Below, one piece after another: positions 26,690 to 35,800 of a stretch of 56,865 nucleotides of DNA (positions are counted from its first letter, which is position 1; the number at the start of each line of letters is the position of its first letter). This DNA comes from an uncultured Clostridia bacterium (lineage in GTDB: Bacteria; Bacillota; Clostridia; Saccharofermentanales; Saccharofermentanaceae): assembly GCA_937876985.1 (NCBI GenBank), contig CALEFT010000029.1, positions 1 to 56,865 of the forward strand. Reading direction: 5' to 3'. Under the pieces are notes generated by a model. That model searched no databases. It was not told the DNA's origin and saw only the letters and a list, made by a program, of their open reading frames with translations. Position numbers and translations under genes: made by a program.

Positions 26690-27107
26690 TACGATAAAAA
26701 TGTGATTTTGAGGTTTTTATCGTAGTAATATTATTGGTCCACCAGCCTCTAACATATGCCATTTACGATAAAAATTAATTTTTTCCATTTTTATCGTAGT
26801 GTTTTTGTTATGAATGAGCCAAGTTACAAAGGCAGACTACGATAAAAATGTGATTTTGAGATTTTTATCGTAGTGATTTATGCTGGACCGAGCTGATATG
26901 CATTGATAGATTGCGCGAATAGTACGATAAAAAAACAGTTTTAAGTTTTTTATCGTAGTTTGAATGGAATAGAGCCTTTGAATGAGCGTGTATTTATACG
27001 ATAAAAATGCTCTTTTTTCATTTTTATCGTAGTTTGAGCAAGAATGGATGATACTAACTAGCTTTATGACTACGATAAAAATGTGATTTTGAGATTTTTA
27101 TCGTAGT
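26690..27107. repeat. Six 37-bp palindromic repeats at 74-bp spacing
   Basis: Six units of exactly 37 bases lie at 26690, 26764, 26838, 26923, 26997 and 27071. Each has TACGATAAAAA at the left, an 11-15-base centre, and TTTTTATCGTAGT at the right, so each can fold into a long hairpin. Centres differ (units 1, 3 and 6 share TGTGATTTTGAG; the others vary), while the arms are conserved. Spacers are 37, 37, 48, 37 and 37 bases and unrelated to one another. The array fills most of the 750-base gap before the ABC-2 operon. No cas gene is near. Confidence 0.95.
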
Positions 27108-27172
27108 ATGTCACTTTACCAAATGTCGCCACGCCGTAGATAAATCAAATATCAGCAAATCGGAATGTTAGA

Positions 27173-27190
27173 ATGTGACATTTGTCACAT
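27173..27190. promoter_or_regulatory. Operator-like palindrome upstream of the ABC-2 operon
   Basis: ATGTGACA, TT, TGTCACAT is a perfect 8-bp inverted repeat about 105 bases before the first gene. The ATGT...ACAT ends resemble PadR-family operators, which often control multidrug ABC genes. No such regulator is encoded in the window. Confidence 0.55.
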
Positions 27191-27296
27191 ATAGAAACTG
27201 ATGCTAGTCACTTATACCGCAAGGTCTTATAGAGTAGGATTAGGGCAGATAACAAAAAGGCTGCGGTTTTGGCAGCATAAAATAAGGAGGCAAAAG

Positions 27297-28238
27297 ATGA
27301 GCAAGAAGTGCATCGTTGTTGAAGATTTGGTAAAGAGGTACAAGGAACTTGTGGCAATTGACCACTTGAACTTGACGATTAATGAGGGAGAGATATTTGG
27401 TCTTCTAGGGCCAAACGGTTCGGGAAAGACGACGACGATTAACTGTATTTTGTCGCTTCTTGAGTTTGATAAGGGTACAATCACGGTCTTTGGCGAGGAG
27501 ATGAAGCCTAGTAGCTATGAGATCAAGCGCAAGATTGGTGTAGTAATGCAGGATGTTGCAGTTTTTGATGACTTGACTGTTTATGAGAATGTCGACGCAT
27601 TCTGTGGGCTTTATATATCTGACAAGGCAACTCGCAAAAAATACGTCGAGGAAGCAATTACACTAGTTGGACTTGAGGATTACAAGAAGTTCTTGCCAAA
27701 GAAATTATCTGGCGGTCTTCTTAGACGACTTAACATCGCATGCGGAATCGCGCACAAGCCATCGTTGATTTTCTTAGACGAGCCAACAGTTGCAATTGAC
27801 CCACAGAGCCGAAATCATATTTTGACAAAGATTATGGAGCTTAACAAATCTGGCGCGACAATCGTTTACACTTCACACTACATGGAAGAGGTCGAGCAAA
27901 TTTGCGACAGGATTGCGATCCTCGATAGCGGCAAGGTTATCGCACTTGGCACTAAGGACGAGCTAAGAAAGTCCATCAAGAAAAGCGAGACTATTGTCAT
28001 CGAGTCCGTTGTCCTTAGCGATGAGCAGCTCGAACACATCAAGCAGATTCGCAACGTTTACAAGGTTACATACGTTGACCAAAAGCTCACTGTTCTTTGC
28101 ACGAACGGAAGCAACAATTTGATGATGGTGCTCGCATATTTGCAAGAGCAAAATGTCGGATTTGGCCATGTCTACTCTATGCTCCCTACTCTAAACGACG
28201 TATTCCTAGAGATTACAGGCAAGGAGCTTCGCGACTAA
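27297..28238 (+). CDS. ABC-2 type transporter ATP-binding protein
   Basis: 313 residues from ATG 27297 (AGGAGG 7 bases upstream); the frame extends 32 codons upstream without a ribosome site. Walker A is GPNGSGKTT, the signature region is LSGGLLRRLNIACGIA (a variant of LSGGQ), Walker B is LIFLDEPTVAIDPQSR, and the H-loop is YTSHYMEE. A C-terminal domain follows (about 225-313), as in CcmA/NatA-type drug or Na+ export ATPases. It heads a three-gene operon with two permeases that it should drive. Confidence 0.93.
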   Translation: MSKKCIVVEDLVKRYKELVAIDHLNLTINEGEIFGLLGPNGSGKTTTINCILSLLEFDKGTITVFGEEMKPSSYEIKRKIGVVMQDVAVFDDLTVYENVDAFCGLYISDKATRKKYVEEAITLVGLEDYKKFLPKKLSGGLLRRLNIACGIAHKPSLIFLDEPTVAIDPQSRNHILTKIMELNKSGATIVYTSHYMEEVEQICDRIAILDSGKVIALGTKDELRKSIKKSETIVIESVVLSDEQLEHIKQIRNVYKVTYVDQKLTVLCTNGSNNLMMVLAYLQEQNVGFGHVYSMLPTLNDVFLEITGKELRD

Positions 28239-28302
28239 GGAAGCCAAACCTCGCGAACAATTCAATTTCTTTATATGAAGAAAGGATAAGGACAAGAAAA
28301 CC

Positions 28303-29505
28303 ATGTTAGTTATTTTTATAAATAAAATCAAGCAGTCTTTCAGAAGAAAATTCGACTGGTTCTGGATGCTAATCTTCCCTGTGCTTCTTGGAACACTTTT
28401 CCACGTTGCCTTTAGCGGTATGTTAGACGACGGAAAGCTAGAGAATATTGACGTTGCTGTTACTACTATCGAAGAACAAGCTAGCGATGACGCCACAAAT
28501 GAAGATGATAGTTTCTCATTTGACGTAGGCGGACCAAGCTACGAAGAAAACATAACAGAAATTCTTAATTCGATTGACACAATCAACCCACACTTCGCGT
28601 CATATGACGAAGCAATGGAACTACTTAAGGAAGGCGAAGTTGATGGCGTATATGTAATCGATGCAACCAATTCTGTGCTCAATCTTACTATCGACTCTAA
28701 CCATTCAGAAGAGGCGACTATGAGAATCAGCATCCTCGGCATTATTGCGGACAAGGTTAACGGTAATTATAAGCTTGTCGAGGATACTATCGTAAGTCAC
28801 CCAGAGCATTTACAGGCAGTGATTTCTGAGCTTGAGAACACATATGAATATGCGACATATGACAATCTTACTGACAGCGAGGATTCGTCGCTTTTCACGG
28901 TGTATTTCCACAACCTGATCGCGATGACTTGCCTATACTCTTGCACATCTGGAATCGTGGTAGCCGGCGAGAACCAGGCAAACCTCTCTCCTCTTGCAGC
29001 GCGTAAGGCTTTATCTTCCACGAAAAGGCACAAATTCATCATCGCTGAGCTCGCTGCTACGTATCTCGTAAATGTGTTTTTCATCGTGCTTGGATATCTC
29101 TACTTAACATTCATTTTGGATGTTGGAATGGGAAATAATCTTGGACTTGAGCTTTTGACAATTCTTCTTTCTACGATGCTCGGAATCGCATTCGGATATT
29201 TCATGGGAAGCATCGGAAAGAAATCCATCAGCGACAAGGTCGGACTATCGTTCGCGATTACTATGCCACTATGCTTCTTGAGCGGACTTATGGTAGCAAA
29301 CATGAAGGGCTTTGTTTACAACGCTTGTCCTATCGTTAACAAGATTAATCCAGCGGCACTGATTTCTGACTGCTTCTATCAGCTAGAGAACTACAATTCT
29401 ACACAGTATTATTGGAATTCGATGCTCGCAATCGCTTGCATGACAATCGTCTTCGTAGTGCTCGGACTATTTATGACAAGGAGAACAAAGTATGCAAATC
29501 TTTAA
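28303..29505 (+). CDS. ABC-2 type transporter permease (first)
   Basis: 400 residues. TM1 (about 20-40), a large extracytoplasmic loop (about 45-205) and five further TM helices in the C-terminal half, the standard ABC2_membrane_3 plan. The motif FAYFMGSIGKKS-like loop and PLCFLSGLMV helix fit the family. It overlaps the next permease by 14 bases, so both subunits are likely made together as a heterodimer. Probable role: export of a peptide, lipid or drug. Confidence 0.9.
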   Translation: MLVIFINKIKQSFRRKFDWFWMLIFPVLLGTLFHVAFSGMLDDGKLENIDVAVTTIEEQASDDATNEDDSFSFDVGGPSYEENITEILNSIDTINPHFASYDEAMELLKEGEVDGVYVIDATNSVLNLTIDSNHSEEATMRISILGIIADKVNGNYKLVEDTIVSHPEHLQAVISELENTYEYATYDNLTDSEDSSLFTVYFHNLIAMTCLYSCTSGIVVAGENQANLSPLAARKALSSTKRHKFIIAELAATYLVNVFFIVLGYLYLTFILDVGMGNNLGLELLTILLSTMLGIAFGYFMGSIGKKSISDKVGLSFAITMPLCFLSGLMVANMKGFVYNACPIVNKINPAALISDCFYQLENYNSTQYYWNSMLAIACMTIVFVVLGLFMTRRTKYANL

Positions 29506-30688
29506 TACATTTCTCAAGGTGCTTGCAAAACGCAAAAACACAGCCATTATGTATGCATCAATTTTCTTCATCATTATGCTTTTGATGACATTCTCGAATC
29601 CTGCAGGTTCTGCATCTGACTTCACTTATACGAGATGTGGCGTGACGCTTTTCGATAGGGACGGATCTATTCTAAGCGAAGGCCTATGCGACTATCTAGG
29701 CGAGCAACACAAGATAATTGAGCTCAAAGACGACAGCGAGGAGACGGTTCAGACTAACCTTTACTACGACCTTACTGACTACGTGCTTACGATTGACGCG
29801 GGCTTCGAGGAGAGCTTTGTGGAAGGCGAGTACGAGGAGTTTTTGCACTACAATATGCTTCCGGGCAATGCGGACGGCTATTTTGTGACAAGCCAAATTA
29901 CAAACTACCTCGACAATGTTAGATTCTATCTGGCTGCAGGCTACGAGATGGAGGAGGCAATCGCTGCTACTGTCGAGAATATCGAGGCGCTTCCTGTAAC
30001 TTCGGGCATTAACTTCGAGGCAGACGCAGCTGAGAGCGAAGAGACAAAAAGCGCGAGACTTGCGTTTAATTATTTCATCTATCTTGCATACGTTGGACTA
30101 ATGATTATTGTTGAGGGCCTATCGGCATCGCTTTGCGCTATGAATGAGAAAAAGCTCGACGCGCGCATCAGCGTTTCCAGCATTCGTTCTACATCTAGGT
30201 CGCTTCAAATTGGTCTTGCTGCGACAGTTGTGACACTAACGTTAACAGCACTGTTTGTTGTTGCCGGCTTCGCGATTTTTGGGCGCGATATCGTGTTTAC
30301 TGAGGCTGGGCTTTTCATCGGAATCAACGCCTTCGCATTCATGTTTGTTGCGCTTTCGCTCTCACTTTTGCTATCGTCCATCTTCAAGATGAACAGCAGC
30401 TCTGCGACATCGTCGATGGTATCAAACATCGTATGCCTATCGAGTTCCTTCCTTGGTGGCGTCTTCGTGCCACAATGGATGCTCTCCGACAACGTGAACG
30501 AGGTCGCACAATTCATCCCAACTCACTGGTACTGCCGCCTCATCGGCTCCGTCTCCGGCCTATCCGGCGAAGCCTTCACAACCGAGTTTGGCATCAAGTG
30601 CATCGTAATCCAAGTAGCCTTCGCGATTTGCTTCTTCCTAGTATATCTAGTAATCAACACAAACAAGCGTCGCACTTCCCTCTCATGA
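29492..30688 (+). CDS. ABC-2 type transporter permease (second)
   Basis: 398 residues with the same plan as its upstream partner: TM1 (about 18-36), an outer domain (about 40-190), then five TM helices with the SSFLGGVFVPQWML motif in the family's conserved helix pair. ATG 29492 follows AAGGAG inside the end of the previous gene. Ends at a bidirectional terminator region. Confidence 0.9.
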   Translation: MQIFNTFLKVLAKRKNTAIMYASIFFIIMLLMTFSNPAGSASDFTYTRCGVTLFDRDGSILSEGLCDYLGEQHKIIELKDDSEETVQTNLYYDLTDYVLTIDAGFEESFVEGEYEEFLHYNMLPGNADGYFVTSQITNYLDNVRFYLAAGYEMEEAIAATVENIEALPVTSGINFEADAAESEETKSARLAFNYFIYLAYVGLMIIVEGLSASLCAMNEKKLDARISVSSIRSTSRSLQIGLAATVVTLTLTALFVVAGFAIFGRDIVFTEAGLFIGINAFAFMFVALSLSLLLSSIFKMNSSSATSSMVSNIVCLSSSFLGGVFVPQWMLSDNVNEVAQFIPTHWYCRLIGSVSGLSGEAFTTEFGIKCIVIQVAFAICFFLVYLVINTNKRRTSLS

Positions 30689-30751
30689 AAAGCATGAGCT
30701 TACCACCAAGAGCCTACTAGGCTACGCAACACTTAACATTATTCAATTACA

Positions 30752-30804
30752 AAAAGACTCGACCTATCGCATTTGGTAATTTCACGACGAGGGCCGAGTC
30801 TTTT
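30752..30804. terminator. Bidirectional terminator between convergent genes
   Basis: AAAAGACTCG (30752-30761) pairs perfectly with CGAGTCTTTT (30795-30804). A-run and T-run flank both sides, so it can end the plus-strand ABC operon and the minus-strand lipoprotein operon that meet here. Confidence 0.8.
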
Positions 30805-30844
30805 GCTGTTTGGTATTAGTTCGCTTTCTGCTCAAAAGTATATA

Positions 30845-33028
30845 TCAACCATAATTCTCTTGATAATATAATTCCAGTCTGCTACTTAGAGATACTGCGA
30901 TTTCCTCAATGCTTTTATTCATTTGATAGTATGAAATAACTTCTTCACTTATGATATTGTAAATCCCCCAGTCCACCAACTGATAAGTATCTGTATTTAT
31001 AATTGTTTGTATGTATCTATCAATCTGCTCATCTGTAAAATCAACAAAGCCTTCTTCTACTGTCAATCGTCCATTCTCGTCTACAATTCCTACTTCCATC
31101 CTCGCTAGCTCCTGATATGTGTATGCATCCTCAGGAATCGATTCTGGATTTCTCATGTATTCGATATACTCGTTCAGTATACTTTCTGAGACAGGAATAG
31201 ATCCTATCGAATAGTTATATCGTTGAACCTCGTCAGAAAGCATTATTTCAATAAAGTCGGCACAGGCCTCCGGATGTTCAGTAGCAGATGAAATGGCAAC
31301 ATTTGACAACGGATTTACTAGATGAATCGAGTCATTTACAGACGGTAGACCAATAAAAGACAACTCATCTCTAAGCTGAGACTCCTGCGAAAAGAAATCC
31401 CTCATGTCTCCTCTAATCCATGTTAACCATAATGAATACTCACCGTAATAAACACCGTCAGGTGTTCCGAATTGACTATATTCCATTGGGTTAATACCTT
31501 CTGATATTGCAATGGAAAGCATATCGCATAAGGTTTCTTCTGATAATAATTCTTCTATATTTGTGTTATTACTAATACCATATCTTACCATTAAATCCAT
31601 TATGTCTATCGCAGATAATAAACTCCACCTTCTTTGACCTTCATCAAGTTCTGGTAAATTATATATCGAATATTCTTGCAATGGATACTGACTTCTTGAA
31701 CCAGCATATCCAAACATTGTGTACCCTGAGAAAGCATGGTACATAGCCCCATCAGCGATAATGACACCTCTTATACCGTCGTTCATCGATTCCAAAACAC
31801 TAGGGTCGATGTACTCCGCTATATTTAATACCATCCCATTGCGTCCCCAATACTGATAGTCAAAATCATTCCCATAGAAAATATCCGGAGCATTCCCACC
31901 TTCAAACTCAGAAATCAAATCAAGTTTAACCTGCTGTGCTTCTTGTGCATTTGCATAAGAAGCGTAAGCTTCTCCAAAATCCTGTAAACAAACAAGATAC
32001 TCATCTTGAGACATGTTGTATAAATAAGCTGTCCATAGCATTACTAAATCTTGATTAATCCCAAACCCTTGAACATTTAGTTTAATTCTAGAACTGTAAG
32101 TATCACTTTGACACTTTTTTACCACGACGATATCCAAAGTTCCATGATTATATTTATATGTCTTAACAAATGCGTCTTCTGACAGTATATATGTCTGATT
32201 ATTGAAAGTAGAAATGTATCTAGGAGGAATAACCATACAGTTCTCTAAGAGAACAAGCTTTTCAACACTCATTTCATCCATGTTAAGCTTTCCAATGAAT
32301 CCTTCCACCTCATCAAACACAAACCCTCCATATCTATAAATAGTAGAGTCACTATTCAACATAAAAGAGAACTCATTACCTACATATGTGCACGAGCCTT
32401 GATTGAAATTCAATTCATAAAAACTTGTTCCTGGTCTTCCATCTGTAATCAAATAAATCTTGCCGTCATATACATAACAAGGAGAATCTTCCGCCAACAC
32501 CAAAGCCTCACCATAAAAAATCTCGTCAATCTTATTAGCATCATAATCATACAACACAGCACTTTCATAACCTAAAACAACAAAACCTTCCTCCACGGGT
32601 GCAAAATCCATTCTTCCCGTGATGTGATCTTCGATATCAACACTTTTAATAATATTACATTCCTTGTCAAAAATAACGATACTTCCATTTCCCAAGCAAG
32701 CAAATCTATCTACACCAACTGAACAAGCTGTTCCATATACTTCCCCCGAAAGAAGAACTCCATTATCAATCCCATTATCATTAATAGTATATAGGTAATA
32801 TGAGTCAATATCATTCTCAATATCGCGAACATTTACAATGATTTTGATTTCATCTCCTAATTGAAATATGGAATCAATTCTACATTCTTGGTTAATTGAA
32901 TAACTATTCGATTCATAGAACACACTCTCTATATCAGACATAGATTCTTCCTTGTTACATGATGTATACAAGAATAGAATACAAATCATTTGAATAATAC
33001 ATATCGTTTTGAGTAATATCTTCTTCAT
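30845..33028 (-). CDS. Large lipoprotein with a C-terminal extracellular solute-binding-like domain
   Basis: 727 residues from ATG 33028, chosen because AGAGGT precedes it and a lipoprotein signal (KKILLKTICIIQMICILFLY, lipobox YTSC) follows; an ATG at 33058 overlaps the upstream stop and is possible. Residues about 40-340 are beta-rich repeats (YLYTINDNGI, GKIYLITDG), possibly a propeller. The second half resembles a type-1 solute-binding protein (EGGNAPDIFYGNDFDYQ, MVLNIAEYID, HPEACADFIEIML). No permease or ATPase gene is adjacent, so it may be a sensor or scavenging lipoprotein rather than a transport subunit. Coupled to the lipoprotein gene upstream. Confidence 0.8.
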   Translation of the reverse strand: MKKILLKTICIIQMICILFLYTSCNKEESMSDIESVFYESNSYSINQECRIDSIFQLGDEIKIIVNVRDIENDIDSYYLYTINDNGIDNGVLLSGEVYGTACSVGVDRFACLGNGSIVIFDKECNIIKSVDIEDHITGRMDFAPVEEGFVVLGYESAVLYDYDANKIDEIFYGEALVLAEDSPCYVYDGKIYLITDGRPGTSFYELNFNQGSCTYVGNEFSFMLNSDSTIYRYGGFVFDEVEGFIGKLNMDEMSVEKLVLLENCMVIPPRYISTFNNQTYILSEDAFVKTYKYNHGTLDIVVVKKCQSDTYSSRIKLNVQGFGINQDLVMLWTAYLYNMSQDEYLVCLQDFGEAYASYANAQEAQQVKLDLISEFEGGNAPDIFYGNDFDYQYWGRNGMVLNIAEYIDPSVLESMNDGIRGVIIADGAMYHAFSGYTMFGYAGSRSQYPLQEYSIYNLPELDEGQRRWSLLSAIDIMDLMVRYGISNNTNIEELLSEETLCDMLSIAISEGINPMEYSQFGTPDGVYYGEYSLWLTWIRGDMRDFFSQESQLRDELSFIGLPSVNDSIHLVNPLSNVAISSATEHPEACADFIEIMLSDEVQRYNYSIGSIPVSESILNEYIEYMRNPESIPEDAYTYQELARMEVGIVDENGRLTVEEGFVDFTDEQIDRYIQTIINTDTYQLVDWGIYNIISEEVISYYQMNKSIEEIAVSLSSRLELYYQENYG

Positions 33029-33054
33029 TGTAACCTCTGCAAACGAGCATCTAT

Positions 33055-33933
33055 TCATTCCAACTTATATGCATGACCATACCGTGAATATTCTAAAATG
33101 CTGATATTAGTTATTAATCCATCCTCGTAGTCTATATCTACAGGTATAGCTAGTGGGGTTTGGTAGTAATCGTCCTGAGAAGTTATAAACTCTACAAATT
33201 CTGATGTAAGAACATAGAAACAAACACTATCCGTAACATCTTGATATTCATAAACAGAATAGTCCCATAACTCACCGTCGGAATCATCAACACTTATTAT
33301 ACAATCCTCCGCAATCGTAAGCTCAACCACACCTAATTGTTCTTGCACTTCGATCATAGAAACACTATTTCCGTTTGAGACTATCTGATATAGAACCCAA
33401 TAATCCCATACGGACTCAGGTGCATTGTAATTGTGGCGCAATACATAATTCTCACCTAATACTATATGTTCCGTCTCTATATATGCAGAATTAACATATT
33501 GTGCAACATTAACGTCAAGTGATTCTATAAGAATACGAACATCCTCATCAATTACTAAATAATCTCCAACATTCCAACTCATAACCTCTTCATGGGAATA
33601 ATAATGTGTCTCATTATCTACTAAAGATGCTATGACTCTAAGATTTCCATTCTCATCATATTGATAAAAATCCTCATCAGTGTATAGCCTTATTTGCTCC
33701 AAACGATTAGGATCATCAACAAATGTCATACTTGGTTCCTTAATTGGAATATCTGCAACATATTCTAGAGGAGCTTCATAATTCAAAGATACTTCAAACT
33801 CGCTAGAGGCACTGATAGTAGTATTATCGATGACAACACTTTGATTCGAACTATTATTTCTATCGCACGAGACAGAGACAAGTAGAAATGTAAAAAGAAT
33901 TATGCAAAAAATGTAACGTACCCTAGATTCCAT
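33055..33933 (-). CDS. Lipoprotein of unknown function
   Basis: 292 residues. A signal peptide with a hydrophobic IFCIILFTFLLVS stretch and lipobox SVSC (Cys23) mark it as a lipoprotein. The rest is acidic and beta-rich with many Tyr and Asp residues; no known domain is recognised. Its stop overlaps the possible start of the solute-binding-like lipoprotein, so they form one operon. AGGAGG lies 15 bases before ATG 33933, a longer spacing than usual. A 12-bp inverted repeat and a motif shared with the HTH cluster lie upstream. Confidence 0.75.
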   Translation of the reverse strand: MESRVRYIFCIILFTFLLVSVSCDRNNSSNQSVVIDNTTISASSEFEVSLNYEAPLEYVADIPIKEPSMTFVDDPNRLEQIRLYTDEDFYQYDENGNLRVIASLVDNETHYYSHEEVMSWNVGDYLVIDEDVRILIESLDVNVAQYVNSAYIETEHIVLGENYVLRHNYNAPESVWDYWVLYQIVSNGNSVSMIEVQEQLGVVELTIAEDCIISVDDSDGELWDYSVYEYQDVTDSVCFYVLTSEFVEFITSQDDYYQTPLAIPVDIDYEDGLITNISILEYSRYGHAYKLE

Positions 33934-33993
33934 CTGATTCCCATCGTACCTCCTTATTACTATTTATGAAGAATATAATATATTTATTTTTAT

Positions 33994-34026
33994 TGTAACA
34001 TTTATCTAATAAAAATAAATGTTACA
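33994..34026 (-). promoter_or_regulatory. 12-bp perfect inverted repeat upstream of the lipoprotein operon
   Basis: TGTAACATTTAT (33994-34005) and ATAAATGTTACA (34015-34026) are exact reverse complements with a 9-base spacer, 61-93 bases before the operon start. It looks like a regulator site; no poly-T tail marks it as a terminator. Confidence 0.55.
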
Positions 34027-34046
34027 TTTCGGCATCATCATGTACC

Positions 34047-34063
34047 CCAAAAGTGAAGCATCT
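34047..34063 (-). promoter_or_regulatory. Shared 17-base motif, copy 1
   Basis: CCAAAAGTGAAGCATCT followed at once by ATATAAA. A copy with one change (position 12 A) lies at 36523-36539, where the same TATATAAA tail follows 5 bases later. Both stand upstream of minus-strand operons. Confidence 0.55.
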
Positions 34064-34108
34064 ATATAAAATCAATACTATGCTGGTGCTTTTCGAGGTC
34101 GAATTAGA

Positions 34109-34741
34109 TTAGCCAGAGAAAGAAGAGGAAAGATAGCCAGAATAATCGCAATATAGAGTAAGATTGTAGTTTTTTGAAGATGAGCCCGATGTCGCTACTC
34201 CGGATATTCTAGTATATGCCTGAATTCTTGATACACTTCCTCGCGTGTAAGATGGTGTGCTGCGCCAAGAAGAGTTCGCGCCAGGTGTAAAAGATCCGCC
34301 TACTGACGTTGCAGCGCATGTTTGTCCAGTTCTTACGAAAGTTCCTGTAACGACTAGTGTATAAAGTATGTTACCGTTAATGTCACAAACCTCACGAGTA
34401 GCTCTGCCACTTGTCGTATAGGAATCGGCTCTAGTCTGATATATTGTGTCAATCTCAATTACGTTTTCTTCATAATTAATATTGTAATCGAAATATACTT
34501 CTTCGCCTGAAGAAATGGTTCTTACGGAAGAGTTGTTGATTCCCATGCAATTCAAAACTGCTTGTAGCTCAGCTCTAGAAGTGATTTGCGTATTCTCTAA
34601 TACTTCAATCAAACTTTGCGATTGTGCTTGTTCTGTGTCTTGCTCCTGACTTAATGCATATGCTCGATCACTTATAGATGGACAAGCAATCACACTAATG
34701 GCTAATACTGTTGTTGCAATTTTCTTAATAATACTAATCAT
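34109..34741 (-). CDS. Small secreted protein of unknown function
   Basis: 210 residues with a signal peptide (basic MISIIKK, hydrophobic IATTVLAISVIACPSI, cleavage near AYA). A Gln/Glu-rich segment follows (about 31-45), then a beta-rich C-terminal region dominated by Ser, Thr, Gly and Tyr with three cysteines. No known domain or anchor is recognised. ATG 34741 has TAGGAGGTG upstream. It is the last gene, 63 or so bases behind three membrane-anchored HTH genes on the same strand, and is their most likely output or signal. Confidence 0.75.
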   Translation of the reverse strand: MISIIKKIATTVLAISVIACPSISDRAYALSQEQDTEQAQSQSLIEVLENTQITSRAELQAVLNCMGINNSSVRTISSGEEVYFDYNINYEENVIEIDTIYQTRADSYTTSGRATREVCDINGNILYTLVVTGTFVRTGQTCAATSVGGSFTPGANSSWRSTPSYTRGSVSRIQAYTRISGVATSGSSSKNYNLTLYCDYSGYLSSSFSG

Positions 34742-34804
34742 AAAAACACCTCCTAATAGCTAGAACTTTTTTCTATTATTTGTACTCGTTCTCGCTAACT
34801 TTTG

Positions 34805-35329
34805 TTATTCTTGTGCCCACAACGGTGGGTTATCACCATAATCAACTATTACTGGCTGGTAATCATAATATGTGCGCCATGGGAATTTATTTATCTTTTG
34901 CCCTATTACCAAAATGGTAATAATAAAGGTAATAGCTACCATTATGGCAATGATAATAAACCGAAGTCTATCAATCGCCATATTATTATCAATGTTTTGT
35001 CGAATCTCATATAGGTCGCGTGATAACTTATTCATTTGTTCCCTATAAGTATGATCTGCATCTGGTTGTTGATTTGTAGAGAAATCCACTAGTTTTATTC
35101 CGAGGACCTCCGATATCTTGAGAGTATCCTCGTATGATGGTCTGCACAGATTGTTTTCCCAGCGATAAATAGAAACGCGACTGACGCCTACTTTTCTACT
35201 TAATTCTACTTGCGAAATATTTGCTTTCATTCGCGCATTCCTAATAAGCGCACCAAATTCTGTGTCCTCTATATTACCGATTTCTCTTTCTGAGTCCTTT
35301 ATGTTCTGCATTTCTGATTTTCTGTCCAT
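34805..35329 (-). CDS. Membrane-anchored XRE regulator, third of three
   Basis: 174 residues from ATG 35329, which has AAGAGGGAA upstream; the frame opens 7 codons earlier at a TTG without a site. A Cro/C1 HTH lies at about 25-80 (SQVELSRKVGVSRVSIYRWE and the PSYED helix start). A charged linker is followed by one TM helix (FIIIAIMVAITFIITILVI, about 124-143) and a short outer tail ending PVIVDYGDNPPLWAQE. The layout puts DNA binding inside and the tail outside. It shares IYRWE, PSYED and the PVI-[VI]-[DE]Y tail with the gene before it. No partner kinase is present. Confidence 0.88.
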   Translation of the reverse strand: MDRKSEMQNIKDSEREIGNIEDTEFGALIRNARMKANISQVELSRKVGVSRVSIYRWENNLCRPSYEDTLKISEVLGIKLVDFSTNQQPDADHTYREQMNKLSRDLYEIRQNIDNNMAIDRLRFIIIAIMVAITFIITILVIGQKINKFPWRTYYDYQPVIVDYGDNPPLWAQE

Positions 35330-35342
35330 AAGCGGTTCCCTC

Positions 35343-35786
35343 TTATTCAAAATACTCGATTATAACAGGATCATTGTCATATCTAAGATAAGCTTTCCGC
35401 ATTTGCTCGTAGGTGAAAAGCATTGACACAAATATTAACAAAGCAAAAACAGCTGCAATAAAAATCTCATACTTTAACCTTTTGAATCTATTCTTAGTGT
35501 CACTTACATCACGACTGATGCTATTTACAATAGAAGACAATGTATCTATTTCTAGGACAGCCATGCTAATTGATTTCTCGCTTATCTCGTTGCTCTTAAT
35601 CTCTTCATCATTATTTGTTCCATATTTAAGTAATGACGATAACTTCTGCAGATCTTCATAACTAGGAATTTGCTTGCCTGTCTCCCATCTGTAAATCGTA
35701 TTACGAGAGCAACCCATATATTCTGCAATATCGTTTTGTGTTAGACCTAATTCCTCGCGTCTTTTCTTTATTGTATATGCGTCCAT
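35343..35786 (-). CDS. Membrane-anchored XRE regulator, second of three
   Basis: 147 residues, ATG 35786 with AGGAGG 6 bases upstream. N-terminal Cro/C1 HTH (KKRREELGLTQNDIAEYMGC and NTIYRWETGKQIPSYED, about 7-55), a helical linker (VLEIDTLSSIVNSISRDV), one TM helix (about 107-127, FIAAVFALLIFVSMLF) and a 20-residue tail with DNDPVIIEYFE at the extreme C-terminus. The tail matches that of the following gene. Thirteen bases separate it from the third gene, so they share an mRNA. A tandem-duplication product by its similarity. Confidence 0.9.
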   Translation of the reverse strand: MDAYTIKKRREELGLTQNDIAEYMGCSRNTIYRWETGKQIPSYEDLQKLSSLLKYGTNNDEEIKSNEISEKSISMAVLEIDTLSSIVNSISRDVSDTKNRFKRLKYEIFIAAVFALLIFVSMLFTYEQMRKAYLRYDNDPVIIEYFE

Positions 35787-35800
35787 ATTTGCCTCCTAAA

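Noticed and set aside
26690..27107. A CRISPR array
   Set aside because: Repeats have variable centres and form long hairpins, spacers are dissimilar with one of a different length, and no cas gene or typical leader is present.
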